Positions 1-11,900 of a DNA stretch of 64,000 nucleotides are shown here, one piece after another (position 1 is the stretch's first letter; every line of letters begins with the position of its first letter). The notes beneath the pieces were generated by a model, which was not told where the DNA came from, ran no database searches, and saw only the letters and a program-made list of their open reading frames with translations. Both the position numbers and the translations under genes were made by a program. Origin of the DNA: Benincasa hispida. Its lineage: Eukaryota > Streptophyta > Magnoliopsida > Cucurbitales > Cucurbitaceae. The stretch covers positions 64,549,588 to 64,613,587 of the forward strand of contig NC_052359.1 in the NCBI RefSeq assembly GCF_009727055.1, read 5' to 3'.

Positions 1-980
1 CGGGATGAGCCTTTACAAAAAACCGGAATGAAAAACCCTATCTATTACATTTTTCATTGAGCAAACCGGTTCACAAGTGAACCGGGTCTTGAACCGCCAA
101 AGGTCTTCATCGTGTAGCATACTCCAGTAGCTAAACGATTATTCAACATGCACTAGACGATGGGAACATAATTAAACGATCGCGTAGACGACGACGAGGC
201 TGTGAAGCCTGACCGTCCATGCAATCGTGTAGCACAACGATAGGTAAACGATTTACCTTGAGTTACTAAGTGATCGTTTAGTCAATTACTAAGTGACGAA
301 GCTTGCTGACCTAAACGATCGTCTAGCGCGTGCACTTTCGACGATACGCGAGCATATCATCGTTTACAGATGCGTGCAAACAGGTAAACGATTTACCTTG
401 TGATACGAAGCGATCATTTAGTCAGTTACTAAGCGATGAAGCTTGCTGACTTAAACGATCGCCTAGCGCACCTGCGCGTTAAGCGATCCACGAGCATCTC
501 ATCGTCTACACGACGCGATACTTTGCGATTGCATACTCAACCGTCAATTCGATGCGACCAACTTTTGATCGCATTCCCCATCATTTTACCGATACGTTCA
601 TCAACGATCGTGTACTCCTTCATCTTTACGATACGATGGGCGGCGATCGCGTAAAACTTCTTCTGCACGATGCGATCAACCCCAGATCGCCTCCGTCCTC
701 GAAGAGTCGAAACGCTTGCCCAGAACTTCGACGAACGACTTAAAACTTCAAACAAACGTTGAATACAGACTCGATAACGATTATTAATACCTAAAAACAT
801 TGGGGCCTTTACAAATAACCACAAATGTAAAAGGATCTAAATCAAACCGGGGCTAAACATCCCGAAAACATCCATTAATCCGGCATATCCACAGCAAATT
901 TAACAATTAAAACAACGTAGAAATGCACCCACCATGAATGTAAAAGTCATTTCGTTGCAACAGATGAAATCGGAGTATCA
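1..980 (-). other. Leader/internal region of a long-LTR retroelement, motif-rich
   Basis: No convincing coding sequence is seen. Read on the minus strand, this stretch follows directly after a primer-binding site and the LTR at 1002-2951, so it is probably the untranslated leader of that element, which would continue beyond the window start. It is packed with variants of a short palindromic motif (core CGATCG, often followed by TTTAG, TCTAG or TGTAG), most densely at 130-680. The small ORFs here are not gag-like. That the leader belongs to the adjacent LTR is inferred from the PBS junction. Confidence 0.55.
241..513. repeat. Two-copy tandem repeat, about 140 bp period
   Basis: The segment beginning GGTAAACGATTTACCTTG near 241 recurs near 382. 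Both copies then carry a GATC-containing motif, TTACTAAG, the string GAAGCTTGCTGAC, another CGATCG motif followed by CTAGCGC, and finish with CATCGTNTACA. The copies differ at scattered positions. This is a direct tandem duplication inside the retroelement leader. Confidence 0.8.
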
Positions 981-1000
981 GAACCTGGCTTTGATACCAA
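981..1000 (-). other. Primer-binding site (initiator tRNA-Met type)
   Basis: On the minus strand this reads TTGGTATCAAAGCCAGG, a near match to the TGGTATCAGAGC sequence complementary to the 3' end of initiator tRNA-Met that plant LTR retrotransposons commonly use. It directly abuts the LTR at 1002-2951, marking that LTR as a 5' LTR of a minus-strand element rather than a solo LTR. Confidence 0.75.
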
Positions 1001-1001
1001 T

Positions 1002-2951
1002 TGAAGGATCTCATACCGAGAGTTCCATGAATGCATTCGGATCGCTCGTGACCGAAATATAACAATATACATTCATCACATACGGTTATGCAAGTAAATC
1101 TAATTATCGACATGCTAAGAACAAACAAAATCATAAGGGATAGAGTTCCATACCAGTTGAAGACTATCTTCACACTCCGAAACTCCAACGCAACGGAAAA
1201 ACCTCCAAGAGATCTACCAACACCCGACGGGAACGTCGACTGTAACAGCACGATCAATGCGAACACGAATGCCGCAACGGGTACAACACCACCATTAATG
1301 AGCCCTGAGTGAAAACCCAAAGGGGTGGGCTTTGCAGAAGTGCTTATCGCATAGAGGAGCCACGCGATCGTGTAGGAAATGCTAAACGATTGTTTAGGAA
1401 AAACGTATACGATCATTTAGTTAAATCGCGTGGTGGACGATCGTTTAGGCGGAGAAGCAACTATCGTATAGACTCGGACGATCGTTTCACAAAATCTTTT
1501 GGGTGGAAGAAGAAATATCGATTGCATGATTCAAAATGAAAACTTTTTTTTTTTCATTTTAACCCATCAGTTACCATAACCAACGTTGCCCACTACCCAC
1601 GTCCGAACGTGGAAAAGTGATTAATTATCATATAATTAATTAATTAATATAATCATATTATATTTATATCTTATAGTTTGATATCACATATCTACTATAG
1701 TATTTTCTCCTCTACTTGATATAAATCATATTTATATCTAATTTCCTCCAAAATAATGTATCTCATACATTTGCTAATTGTATCATATATAATTAACCAG
1801 TCCAATTATATCATATATAATCGAGCTTCCTCTTGTCAATTTGAACATTTCAAATTAACCCAAATACTAGTTCTCGACTTTTATCCAAGCTACCCAAGTG
1901 ACCCGATGGACCTGTGGCTCGAAACTCCAACGGTACGTGAATAGCTGACTAAACTCTTTAGCCACGAGATCCACCATCCGTTAACTATCAAGCATTCCAC
2001 TAAAGACCAACAGCTAAACTCTTCTTACCACATATATATTTCTGTGTCCATCGAATATAACCAATCATGAGTACGATGACCCTTCACAGATGCTCCTAAG
2101 TACAATTGGGCCAATTTATTGTTTTGCCCCTATATTTACATCTCACTCCTTAAGTACCACTGATTCCTCTAATGAACAATACAACATAGTCCAACTATGT
2201 GTGAACACCTCTCGGGCCAAGAGAAGGTGTGTGGCGCCACATCGTTCAAGCCCCGGAATCAGCCCTTAAGGGAGTCATCTATCTACTTACCCCAACCTCG
2301 GGGGAAGGAGTGAATTCCATCTTGTGTAGCCGAGTTCCCAGCTCCCAAATCAGACGAATTCCCAAAATGGCAGGTTTGAATCGGCAACCTGGCCACTCGC
2401 ACCCATACAAATCAAATGACTGCCCTCAATAGTAGGAGTTTCCAACTCACTCAGGATTGAGGTCATGTTACCTATGGTCATCCTAGTGAAGTGAAGTCTC
2501 TATCATGAACGGTGTTATATAACGAGACGTTAACACTACTTAGTCAGGTCTTATACAAACTCTTTGTATAGGATGCCCCCGCTCGTATGTCCCCAACACG
2601 AATGATTGGAATTAGACCATCTGTGACAAGTCACAACACTTGTGACCATTCCACAAAGTTGGTCGCGTCCGTAGCATTACCAGGATAAGATTTCCCTTCT
2701 TTATCCATATATTACAGACCATTTTGGTTATCACTCAAGACATGATCCACTTGTATGTCACCATATACATGCTTGAGTCATATCCAGATAACCAGGGATT
2801 TTATGTTTATTGGTTTGTGGTAAAGTAAATAAAACAATTAAGCAAGCAAAAAACAATATATGAAGTAAATATCATATATTAACAATATAAGTGTTCGTAC
2901 ATACTGTTTACAAACTATAGGACACGAGACTTTAGGGCATCAACCCCAACA
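1002..2951 (-). mobile_element. Long LTR (5' LTR, minus strand)
   Basis: On the minus strand this 1950-bp block begins TGTTGGGGTTGATGCCCTAA and ends GAGATCCTTCA, directly before the primer-binding site. Closely similar blocks occur at 35857-37699 and 43716-44135 (same strand), with related ones at 5025-6982, 41571-43715 and 48128-50083. CGATCG-type motifs cluster at 1340-1500, near its 3' end in element orientation. The outer flank (2952-2956, AGGTG) has no matching copy on the inner side, as expected for a 5' LTR. No coding capacity is seen. Confidence 0.85.
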
Positions 2952-5900
2952 AGGTGGCTAAAAGATGAGAAAAAAATATTTATGTCTAGAAGATAGTGCA
3001 ACTACACAATACTTATAAGTAGAAAATATTTTTCCAAACTGACAATGTGAGAAGCAAAAATCAATACAATTTCAGGTTCTGCAAACCTAATTGAAGGGTT
3101 TGTAAAAGCAAATATTATTTTTTCTCGAGGAACAAAATTGACAATTGACAATGCATTGTTTTCTAGTCAACCAAAGAGAAATCAACTTAGTTTTAAAGAT
3201 ATACAATGCAGTAGTTAACATATTAAGACTAATAGAAAGAATAATATGGAGTATCTTTATATCATATCTACCGTCTCATATGAAAAACGTAGACTGGAAG
3301 AGTTGCTTGCTTTATCTTATAGATTATATTATACTCATATACGAGTAATTGAAACATATGCAACAATGAACCCGATGTTCATGAATCTAGATATATTTAC
3401 AATTTGGCATGACAAATTAGGTCATCTAGGGTATATAATTATGAGAATAATTATTGAGAATTCAAATGGACATCCATTGAAGAGCAGAAGATTCTTCAAT
3501 TTGACGAATTATCATGTGATGATTGCACTCAGAACAAATTAATTATTAGACCATCACTAATCAAAGTGTGGATTGAATCACCTGCATTTTTAGGACGAAT
3601 TCATTATGATATATGTGGACTTATTAACCCACCAAATAGACCATTTAAATATTTTATGGTATTAATAAATGCATCCAGTAGATGGTCAAATAATTAAGTT
3701 AAGAGCACGATTTCTTGATTATACAATTAAGATCATTCTTCTTGATAATGCTGGTGAATTTACAACCTAAGCTTTTGATAATTGTTGTATGTCAATTGGG
3801 ATAAGTGTTTAATATATTGTAGCTCATGTTCATACATAAGATGGTTTAGCTTAATCATTCATAAAACGTCTGTAATTAATTGCTAAACTAGAGCTAAGCT
3901 TCTTATATCTGTATGGGACATGCTATTTTGCATGCAATGCCATTTGTACGCATAAGTCCGGTATCTTATCATTAACACTCACCATTGCAATTAGCTTATG
4001 GCCATGAGCCAAATATTTCCCATATGAGGATTTTTGGATGTGCAATATATGTTCCAATTGCTCCACCACAACGTACTAAAATGGGTCCTCAAAAGAGGTT
4101 AGGAATATATATTGCATATGATTCCCTCATTAATTATAAAAAATCTTCAACTCCTGACGGGTGATGTATTTACTGGATGATTTGATGATTGTCATTTTAA
4201 TGAGACAAATTTTCAACATCAAGGGGAGAAATTTAAGAAGTTGGAAAAAGAAATTACATGAAATGCATCATTATTATCTCGTTTAGATCCTCATGCATAT
4301 CAATGTGAACTTGAAGTTTCGAAGATAGTTTATTTGCAAAATATAGCAAATTAGTTACCATATGCATTTATATATGCAAAGAAAGCAACTAAGTCACATA
4401 TACCAACTGCAGATGCTCCACTGAAAATTGATATCCCAACACAGCAAGTTGTCACTAATGAGTCTGGGACACGCCAGAAGCGTGGTAGATCAATGGGTTC
4501 CAAAGATAAAAATCATCGAAAATAAAATAATTAATATTCAAGAAGACTTGGTTGAGGATGTAAATACCCATGAAGAAATTTACTAATGAGGAGATAATAA
4601 TGAGATTTCAATAGACTATGTCATGACAAAAAAAAAGGGGAACTGAACTCGTGTAATTATTGACACTATTTTTGCGTATAACGTTGCTCTTGATATTATA
4701 TCTGAAAATGAGGATTATGAATCAAAATCTGTTGAAGAATGTCGACATAGAAAATATTGGTTTTAGTGGAAAGAAACAATCGAGGCAGAATTAAACTCAC
4801 TTTCGAAATGTCAGGTTTTTGGACCAGTAGTCTGAACACCAGAAGTGTCAAACCTATGGGATACAAATGGGTATTTGTGAGGACAAAAAAAATGAAAATA
4901 ATGAAGTCACAAGATATAAAGCAAGACTATTTGCACAATGTTTTTCACAAAGACTTGGTATTGATTATGAGGAGACGTATTATACGGTGGTAAATGCAAT
5001 TACACTAAGATATTTAATTGGTCTTGCTGGGGTTGATGTCCTAAATCTCGTAAGGTCTTATAGTTTGTAAATGTATTGAACAAATTAATTGTCTATTTAA
5101 TAAAATATATGATATTTTATTCCATATTTTTGTTGTATTAACCACAAATCAATAAACTAACATCCCAGGTTATCTTTTAACTTAGACATGTATGTAGAGA
5201 CATACAGGTGGATCGTGTTTAAATGATAACCTAAATGACATGTAGTAGATGGATAAGGCTGGATACCTTATCCTGGTGACACTACGAGTATGACCCGCTT
5301 TGTAAGTGTTACAATTGTTGTAAAGTGCTACAAATGATCCGATGATCATTTATGTATAGACATGTGAGCGGGGATATTTTATACAAACGAGTTTGTATAA
5401 GACTGGACCACGAAATGTCTAGTCTCACTATATAGCACTGTTCATAATTGAGACTTACATTTCACTAGGATGAACATAGGTAACATGACCTAAATCTTGA
5501 GTGAGTTGTGAATTCCTGCTTATGAGGGCGGTCCTTTGATTTGTATAGGTGAGAGTGGCCAAATCGCGGACTCAACAAGCCTACCATTTTGGGGATTCGT
5601 CTGATTGGGGAGCTGAGAACATAGCTATACAAGAAGGAATTCACTCCTTCTCCGAGATCGGGGTAAATAGATAAATTATTTCCTCAAAGGCTGATTCTAA
5701 GGCTTGAACAATGTGGCGCAAGACCTTCTCCTGGCCCGAGAAGGGTTTAGTCATAGTTGAACTATGATCTATTGTTCATTAAAGGGATCAGTGGTACTTA
5801 AAGAGTTAGATGTAACTACAGGGACAAAACAGTAATTTTGGCCTAGTTGTACTTAGGAGCAATTTGTGAAAGGTCAACGTATTGTTGATTGGTTATATCC

Positions 5901-8271
5901 AACGGACACAGAATATATCTTAAGTGCGAAGAGTGCAACTGTCGGTCTTTAATGGAGTGCCCGATAGTTAACGAGTGGTGAATAAATTAATTAAAGAGTT
6001 TGATTAATTATTCATGTACCGTTGGAGCTTCAAGCTATAGGTCCATAAGCTTCAAGCTACAGGTCCATGAGGTCCCCTTGGTAGCTCAATAAGATTAAAT
6101 GATAATCAGTTTTTAGACTAATTTGAATTGTTCAAATTGATAGAGGGATTTAATTATATATGATATAATTAAGTTATTTTAATTATATGTGATATAATTA
6201 TTATAATGTGTTTGATACATTATAGATTAATTGGGAGAATATAAATATTTGAATGAGATTCAAATATTATTAATATGAATTAGATTCATAATTGTTGAAT
6301 TTAATATAAATGTGAATTATATTAGATGCCATATAAGAGAGAAAAGAAACTATAGGTTATGTTGTATGTGATAAAATATTAAATCTATATGTTATATATA
6401 TATGATAAGTTAGTTATCATATTTTTATTAAATATAATTTATATTTTATTTTAAATAAAAATGAGGGAGACTTCCTCCCCCTCTTTTCTCTCCACTCACG
6501 TAAGTGGGTGGTTGTGGTATTTGGTTTTTTGAAAGACAGGAGAGAGTCTCCTTTTTCGACGATCTGATCATCAAATTGGATACATTGGAAAACAACATAA
6601 GAGTTCTGTGTGCAAGTTTGAGTTTTTTGTGAACAATTTAAAACCTTCATCTTTACTACTAAAATTCTCTCATTCCAAAATAGTCAGAGCCCACCACTAT
6701 TGGGTTCTCTACTTGAGAATACCGTGGAAGTCTTTGTGGTAGTGTTCATGCTTTTCGTCGAGATTTTCTAGAAGAAAGTCTTCAAGGCGTTCGTGTACTA
6801 TTCAAGGGATTCTTTAAGAAAAATTTTCAAAGGTAAGGTTTCTAAAACCTTTTTAACAGCATGCTGTAATTTATATAAATGCATATCTAGTTCTTTATTT
6901 ACTGTAAAATTTATATTCAATGAAAAATGGATTTGGGACAATCGTTCTTCCGCTCAGGTTCCCTTCAATTTGGGATCCTTCAGGTCTAACCGTATATGAA
7001 AGTCTGGATATGCATCTTATGAATGTAGTCACGACATATTTATATGGATCTCTTGATAATGTTATTTATATAAGAACCCCATAAAGATCTAAGGTGCTTG
7101 AAACATATAAACCAAATTCTCGGGAATTGTATTAATAAAATTACAGAGATCGCTATATGGATTGAAACAATCATGACGAATGTGGTACAATCGCCTCAGT
7201 GGATATTTGAGAAGGATATCAAAATAATCCTATACGTCCATGTGTTTTTATAAATAAATCACAATCAGAATTTACTATTATAACTGTATATGTTGATTAT
7301 TTAAATATAATTGGAACTCCTGAAGAACTTTTAGAGGCAATATAATATCTTAAGAAATAATCTGATATGAAAGATCTCAGAAAAACAAAATCTTTTATTG
7401 GCTTGTAAATTAAGCATTTAGCAGATGAGATATTTGTTTATCGGTCAACTCATACATGAAAGGTTTTGATTTTTATATGGATAAAGCACATTTGTTGAAC
7501 ATTCCAATAGAAGTGCGTTCACTATATGTAAAAAAAAGAGATAGAAATCGACCTCAAGATGATAATGAAAAACTTTTTGGTCTTGGAGTACCATATCTTA
7601 GTGCAATTGGTATATTTATGTATCTTGCTAATAATACAATACCATATATTGCATTTTCAGCAAATTTATTAGCAAGAAATGTTTCTTCTCCAACAAAAAG
7701 ATATTGGAACGAAATTATGCATATATTTCGTTATCTTCGAGGAACGATCGACATGAGTTTGTTTTATTCAAATAAATCAAAATTTGATATAGTTGGTTAT
7801 GCAGATTTTGGATATTTATCTGATCCACACAAAGCTATATCTCAGACATGTTATTTGTTCACACATGGAGGAACTATTATATCATGGCAATCGGTGAAAT
7901 AGACCATAACAACCGCTTCCTCAAATCATGCTGAAATTCTTGCAATTCACGAGGCTGGTCGAGAATGTATGGCTAAGATCAATGACCCAACACATTCGTG
8001 GAACACGTGGTTTGTCTTCTAGTAAAAATTTTCAAATGATACAACATGCATATCCCAAATCAAACGTGGATATATTAAAGGGGATAGAACAAAACACATT
8101 TCGTCGAAACTTTTCTACACTCACTATCTTGAAGAAAATGATGACATCACTTTACAACAAATTTGTTCGAAAGATAACCAGACAGACTTATTTACAAAGA
8201 CATTACTTACCGCAACCTTTGAAAAATCGGTGAACAACATTGAAATGCGACAACTCATAGATCTCAAATGA
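2952..8271 (+). pseudogene. Decayed Copia polyprotein, split by a solo LTR
   Basis: This is a plus-strand Ty1/Copia pol relic with many stops and frameshifts. In order: a protease/linker remnant at about 2952-3340; a GAG-pre-integrase segment near 3400-3540 with IWHDKLGHLG; an integrase remnant through about 4150; a linker to about 4500; the start of reverse transcriptase at 4757-5024 (YKARLFAQ, then DYEET); a 1.96-kb solo LTR at 5025-6982; resumed RT from 6988 (VVTTYLYGSL); and RNase H from about 7560 to the stop at 8271 (NQTDLFTK). The reading resumes at the homologous position after the LTR, so the LTR entered an existing Copia. The mobilisation machinery is dead. Classification as Copia rests on the domain order integrase, then RT, then RNase H. 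Confidence 0.85.
5025..6982 (+). mobile_element. Solo LTR with GGTCT target duplication
   Basis: This 1958-bp element begins TGCTGGGGTTGATG and ends GGGATCCTTCA. It is flanked by exact 5-bp direct repeats GGTCT at 5020-5024 and 6983-6987. It lies inside the RT region of the Copia relic at 2952-8271, and the Copia protein continues on both sides. No PBS, internal region or second LTR is present, so this is a solo LTR left by LTR-LTR recombination. It is a diverged member of the family at 1002-2951. Confidence 0.9.
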
Positions 8272-8278
8272 TGTTTCC

Positions 8279-8640
8279 ACGAGGGGGAGTAACTAGTATA
8301 GATTTTATGAATTATGTACTTTTTTTTCGTTCATTATGATTTTTTCCCAGTGGGTTTTTTCATAGTATGGTTTTAACGAGACATATCCATGTGTTGTCCA
8401 AGTGTCTCAAGATTACACACCATTAGTGTCAATGTAATTGACCTCCTACTTGTCAAATTGCCTATAAATAATGACATTTGGTGAGTTTTGAAAGATACAC
8501 ATATTGGTGTTCAATCCAAAAAGATTGGAAAAAGTGAAGAAATCAATTATTTGTTATTTTATTTACTTTTTGTTATTTATTTATTTTATATATTATATTA
8601 TATTCATATATGTTACTATATTATATTTTCTCCATATCTA
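8279..8640 (+). mobile_element. Copia polypurine tract and 3' LTR remnant with TATA box
   Basis: A purine tract (ACGAGGGGGAG, 8279-8289) follows the Copia stop codon. The next 350 bp are AT-rich, with a good TATA-like box CCTATAAATA at 8461-8470 in the sense direction. The exact LTR ends are not resolved because no partner LTR is visible. The segment sits directly upstream of the helicase promoter, on the same strand. Confidence 0.55.
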
Positions 8641-8847
8641 TATTTTCGTCGTGGACGGTTGTACTTCTCAAATTTACAACAAAAATATGATTGGAATGTT
8701 TTTTTCCCCCACCAAAGTAGAACAGAAAAAGAAAAATGAAAATAACTATGGAAGCGACTTCAGTTGTTTTGTGAGAGCATTCACTATTTATTACGCCAGC
8801 CGCTCGTGGCGCCACGTACCACGACCGTCGGGTGCGATTTCACTCGC

Positions 8848-8855
8848 TTTATAAA
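8848..8855 (+). promoter_or_regulatory. Probable TATA box of the helicase gene
   Basis: TTTATAAA lies 106 bp upstream of the chosen ATG at 8961, which would give a short 5' leader of about 75 bases. The base composition becomes GC-richer at 8790-8850, typical of a plant core promoter. This is inferred from position and motif only. Confidence 0.5.
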
Positions 8856-8960
8856 CTCATGTCCCTGCGAACTTTCGTCTCTAATCACTCTCTGCTTCGC
8901 AAGCACCCATCTCTGGCGCCTCGACTCTCTGTACTTCGGCCATTCATTTCAACATTTGCA

Positions 8961-11900
8961 ATGTCATATCGGCCCAACTATCAAGGTGGCCGTCGTGGTA
9001 GTTCCTCCGGAGGAGGACGCGGCGGTGGTCGACGAGGCGGAGGTGGAGGTGGCGGAGGTAGAGGCGGCGGCGGTAGAGGGGAGCAACGTTGGTGGGACCC
9101 AGTCTGGCGTGCTGAGCGTCTGCGACAAAAGGCTGCTGAGGTACTCTCTACACGTTTTTTATAACTTATCCTTCAAGAGTTGGAAGGTGGCCGAGGACGG
9201 TGATGATCTGTTCGGTGGGTTAGAGAAAGGGAGGAACGAAAATTAAAGAACCGTTCAGCTTAATTAGCTGGGTTAGTTGTTGCATTAGGTTTAACCGATT
9301 GTGTCTAATGTTTGGGACGGATCATCGACTCAATCGTTCTTTCTTTCTCTATATGCGTATTAAAAGCCCCTCCAATCTAATCTCAACGTGTAAAAGCTAC
9401 TGTAGTTACAATACAGAAATCAATACGAGAAGGTGAAGGAAAAATCATTAGATTTATTTAAAGTATGGTTAAACGGGTTGGGATTTTTAATATGTAGCCA
9501 ATAAATACAAAGTCAATTAAATCACAAGCACAAAGGAGCTAAAATTAACAACACCAACATTTACATGAAAACCCTCAGAGTAAGAGGAAAAACCATGAGA
9601 CGGCTCCAAAAAATTCCACTATGAATGCAATGAGCTACAAAAGTTTCTTCCCTAGTCGAGGATACAACGACCATCAACAAAATACATCACTAGTAAACAA
9701 AATGGTGCATAAAAATACCCTTCATCAAGTAAAGATGGAACAAAAACATAAAGGAGAGATCTCATCGGTGAGGACAACTCAGAGAAATCAATAAAGATGA
9801 ACCAAACTGATTCTTCGACCACCACACAAACTGCACTAAGTACAATATCAAAACCGTCAAGTACAATATCAAAACCGTCTCCTCTTATCTTCTTCTCTTG
9901 AACGAAGTCACCAAAACCCAGCTTATGCAGCAAACTCACACACATATATTTTGTTCTCTTCTCACCTCCCTACGTTTTTTCAACTTCTTTAGAAAAAACT
10001 AGAGGAGGCAAGCTTGCTAAACAAGCTTCTAATTTTTCCATTCCATTAAAAGCAAATTGACCATATTGGACCAAAACTTTGGGCCTCCTGTGATTTTTGT
10101 CAGGACCCAAGAAACTCCCCCACTTGACTACATAGAAGGGCCAACCATACCCGCTATCAATCTACATAATTCATGCTTTCCTCTAGGTAAGGCCTTTGTC
10201 ATCATATCTGAGTCGTTGTCATTTGTGTGTATCTTTTCAGTTTCTAACAACTTATCATTCAACACGTCCCGAATCCAATGATATTTGCCATCAACATGCT
10301 TGGACTTCGAGTGAAAATTTGGATTCTTGTTTAGATGAATAACACTCTGTCTGTCATAGTACACAACACATACCTTTGTTAACACTTGCAAGAATTTCTC
10401 CATCCAAAGCATTTCTTTGCAAGCTTCGGTCGTCGCTATAACCTTAACTTCTATAGTTTAAAGAGCAACACACTTTTGTAACTTGGATTGCCACAATGTA
10501 ACTCTCCATGCCCCTTACATATGTAATAAAAAACCATGAAGTGGATTTTCTAGAATTAACATCATTGGCCAATTTCTTGGTGATTTAGAGGGTGGATTTT
10601 CACATGGGGGCACAATATCACCAAGAAAAACCAGTGTTCTAGAACTGGCAACTCATCAGGGGGCACAATATCATCAATACTGTTATTTCCATTTTTGTCT
10701 TCCATATGTGAAGAAGAAGAACCCATATATATTAGATCATCTTTTTCAGGCTGTAGTTTCTTTGTTCTCTATATCTTCAATAGTTTGATCTTCGAGAAAT
10801 GCAACATCTCGGCTTCTAATAAGATTCTCTTCAACTGGATCTACAAACCGTAACCAAACTCATCATATCCATAACCTAAAAATATGCATTGTTTGGTTTT
10901 ATTGTTTAGCTTTGTTCTCTCATCTTTGGGGATATGAACAAACACTTGGCATCCAAAGGCCTTCAAATAATCATAGGAAGAATACTTTCCTGTCCATATC
11001 TTTTGGGGCCATTTCACATTTGAAAGAAACGGTTGGAGAAGGATTTATCAAGTTCACTGTAGTTTTCACAATTTCACCTCGAAAATGTCTCGACAACTTT
11101 GCATTTGACAACATGCATTTGGCTCTTTCTACAATGGTGCGATTCATTCGTGCAACTTCACCATTATGCTAAGGAGTCTTAGGAACTGTCATTTGATGTC
11201 TAATTCCATGCCTTTTACAATACTCATCAAATGAATCTCTATACTCACCACCATTGTCTGTTCTAAGTATTTCAATTGTCTCTCAATCTCTCTTTCTACT
11301 TTGACTAGAAACTCTATAACACATTCAAGACCTGGGTGGTATGATATGCTTCTTTGCAAGAATATCTAATCCTTTCTGACTCGTGACCAAGTCATTTATG
11401 CTATAGCTCCATGAGCGACTCATTTTCGACTGCATTTACATGACCGTTTGCGAGCTTTGCATTCATCACATACATTGTGGAGTTTCTATTTTTTCTTGCT
11501 ACCACCAATGAGCCTCTAGTGAGTTTCTAATGATTATCACCAAAGTGACTATGATAGCCATCGTTTTCAAGTTGTTTGTGGAAATGAGATTCAACCGCAT
11601 ATTTGGAACATGTTAAACATTTTTTAGACCTCCAAGCACACATAATGACAAGCATTAGAGTAATTGGATTGAGTCTTAAGTTTGCCAATTCTCAAGAAAA
11701 GAAAATGTTGAGGATCCCAAATTGGAAAAATCAAGGGACCTCCCACTCCTAATAAGATTGTTGGGTTACTTTTCTCATTGGCAATTGGTTTTGATAAGGA
11801 ACTCTATGTTATCTAATATGGTATCGGAGCCCATAAAGTCCAAATGGGTATTTGGTCCAATAAAAAAATTGAGATACGATCAAGAATGGTGAACCCAAAC

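Noticed and set aside
130..680. Regular short repeats suggestive of a CRISPR or satellite array
   Set aside because: Motifs are irregularly spaced, variable and in both orientations, in a plant retroelement leader. There is no repeat-spacer structure and no long homogeneous array.
1002..2951. Reading this LTR as a solo LTR
   Set aside because: A primer-binding site directly abuts its inner edge and the flanking 5-mers do not match, so it is a 5' LTR with internal sequence.
8764..9246. A 160-residue ORF overlapping helicase exon 1 in another frame
   Set aside because: It is the alternative frame of the GC-rich glycine repeat (reads Val/Glu/Ala-rich). The exon 1 frame is supported by the in-frame splice to exon 2 and the RGG domain.
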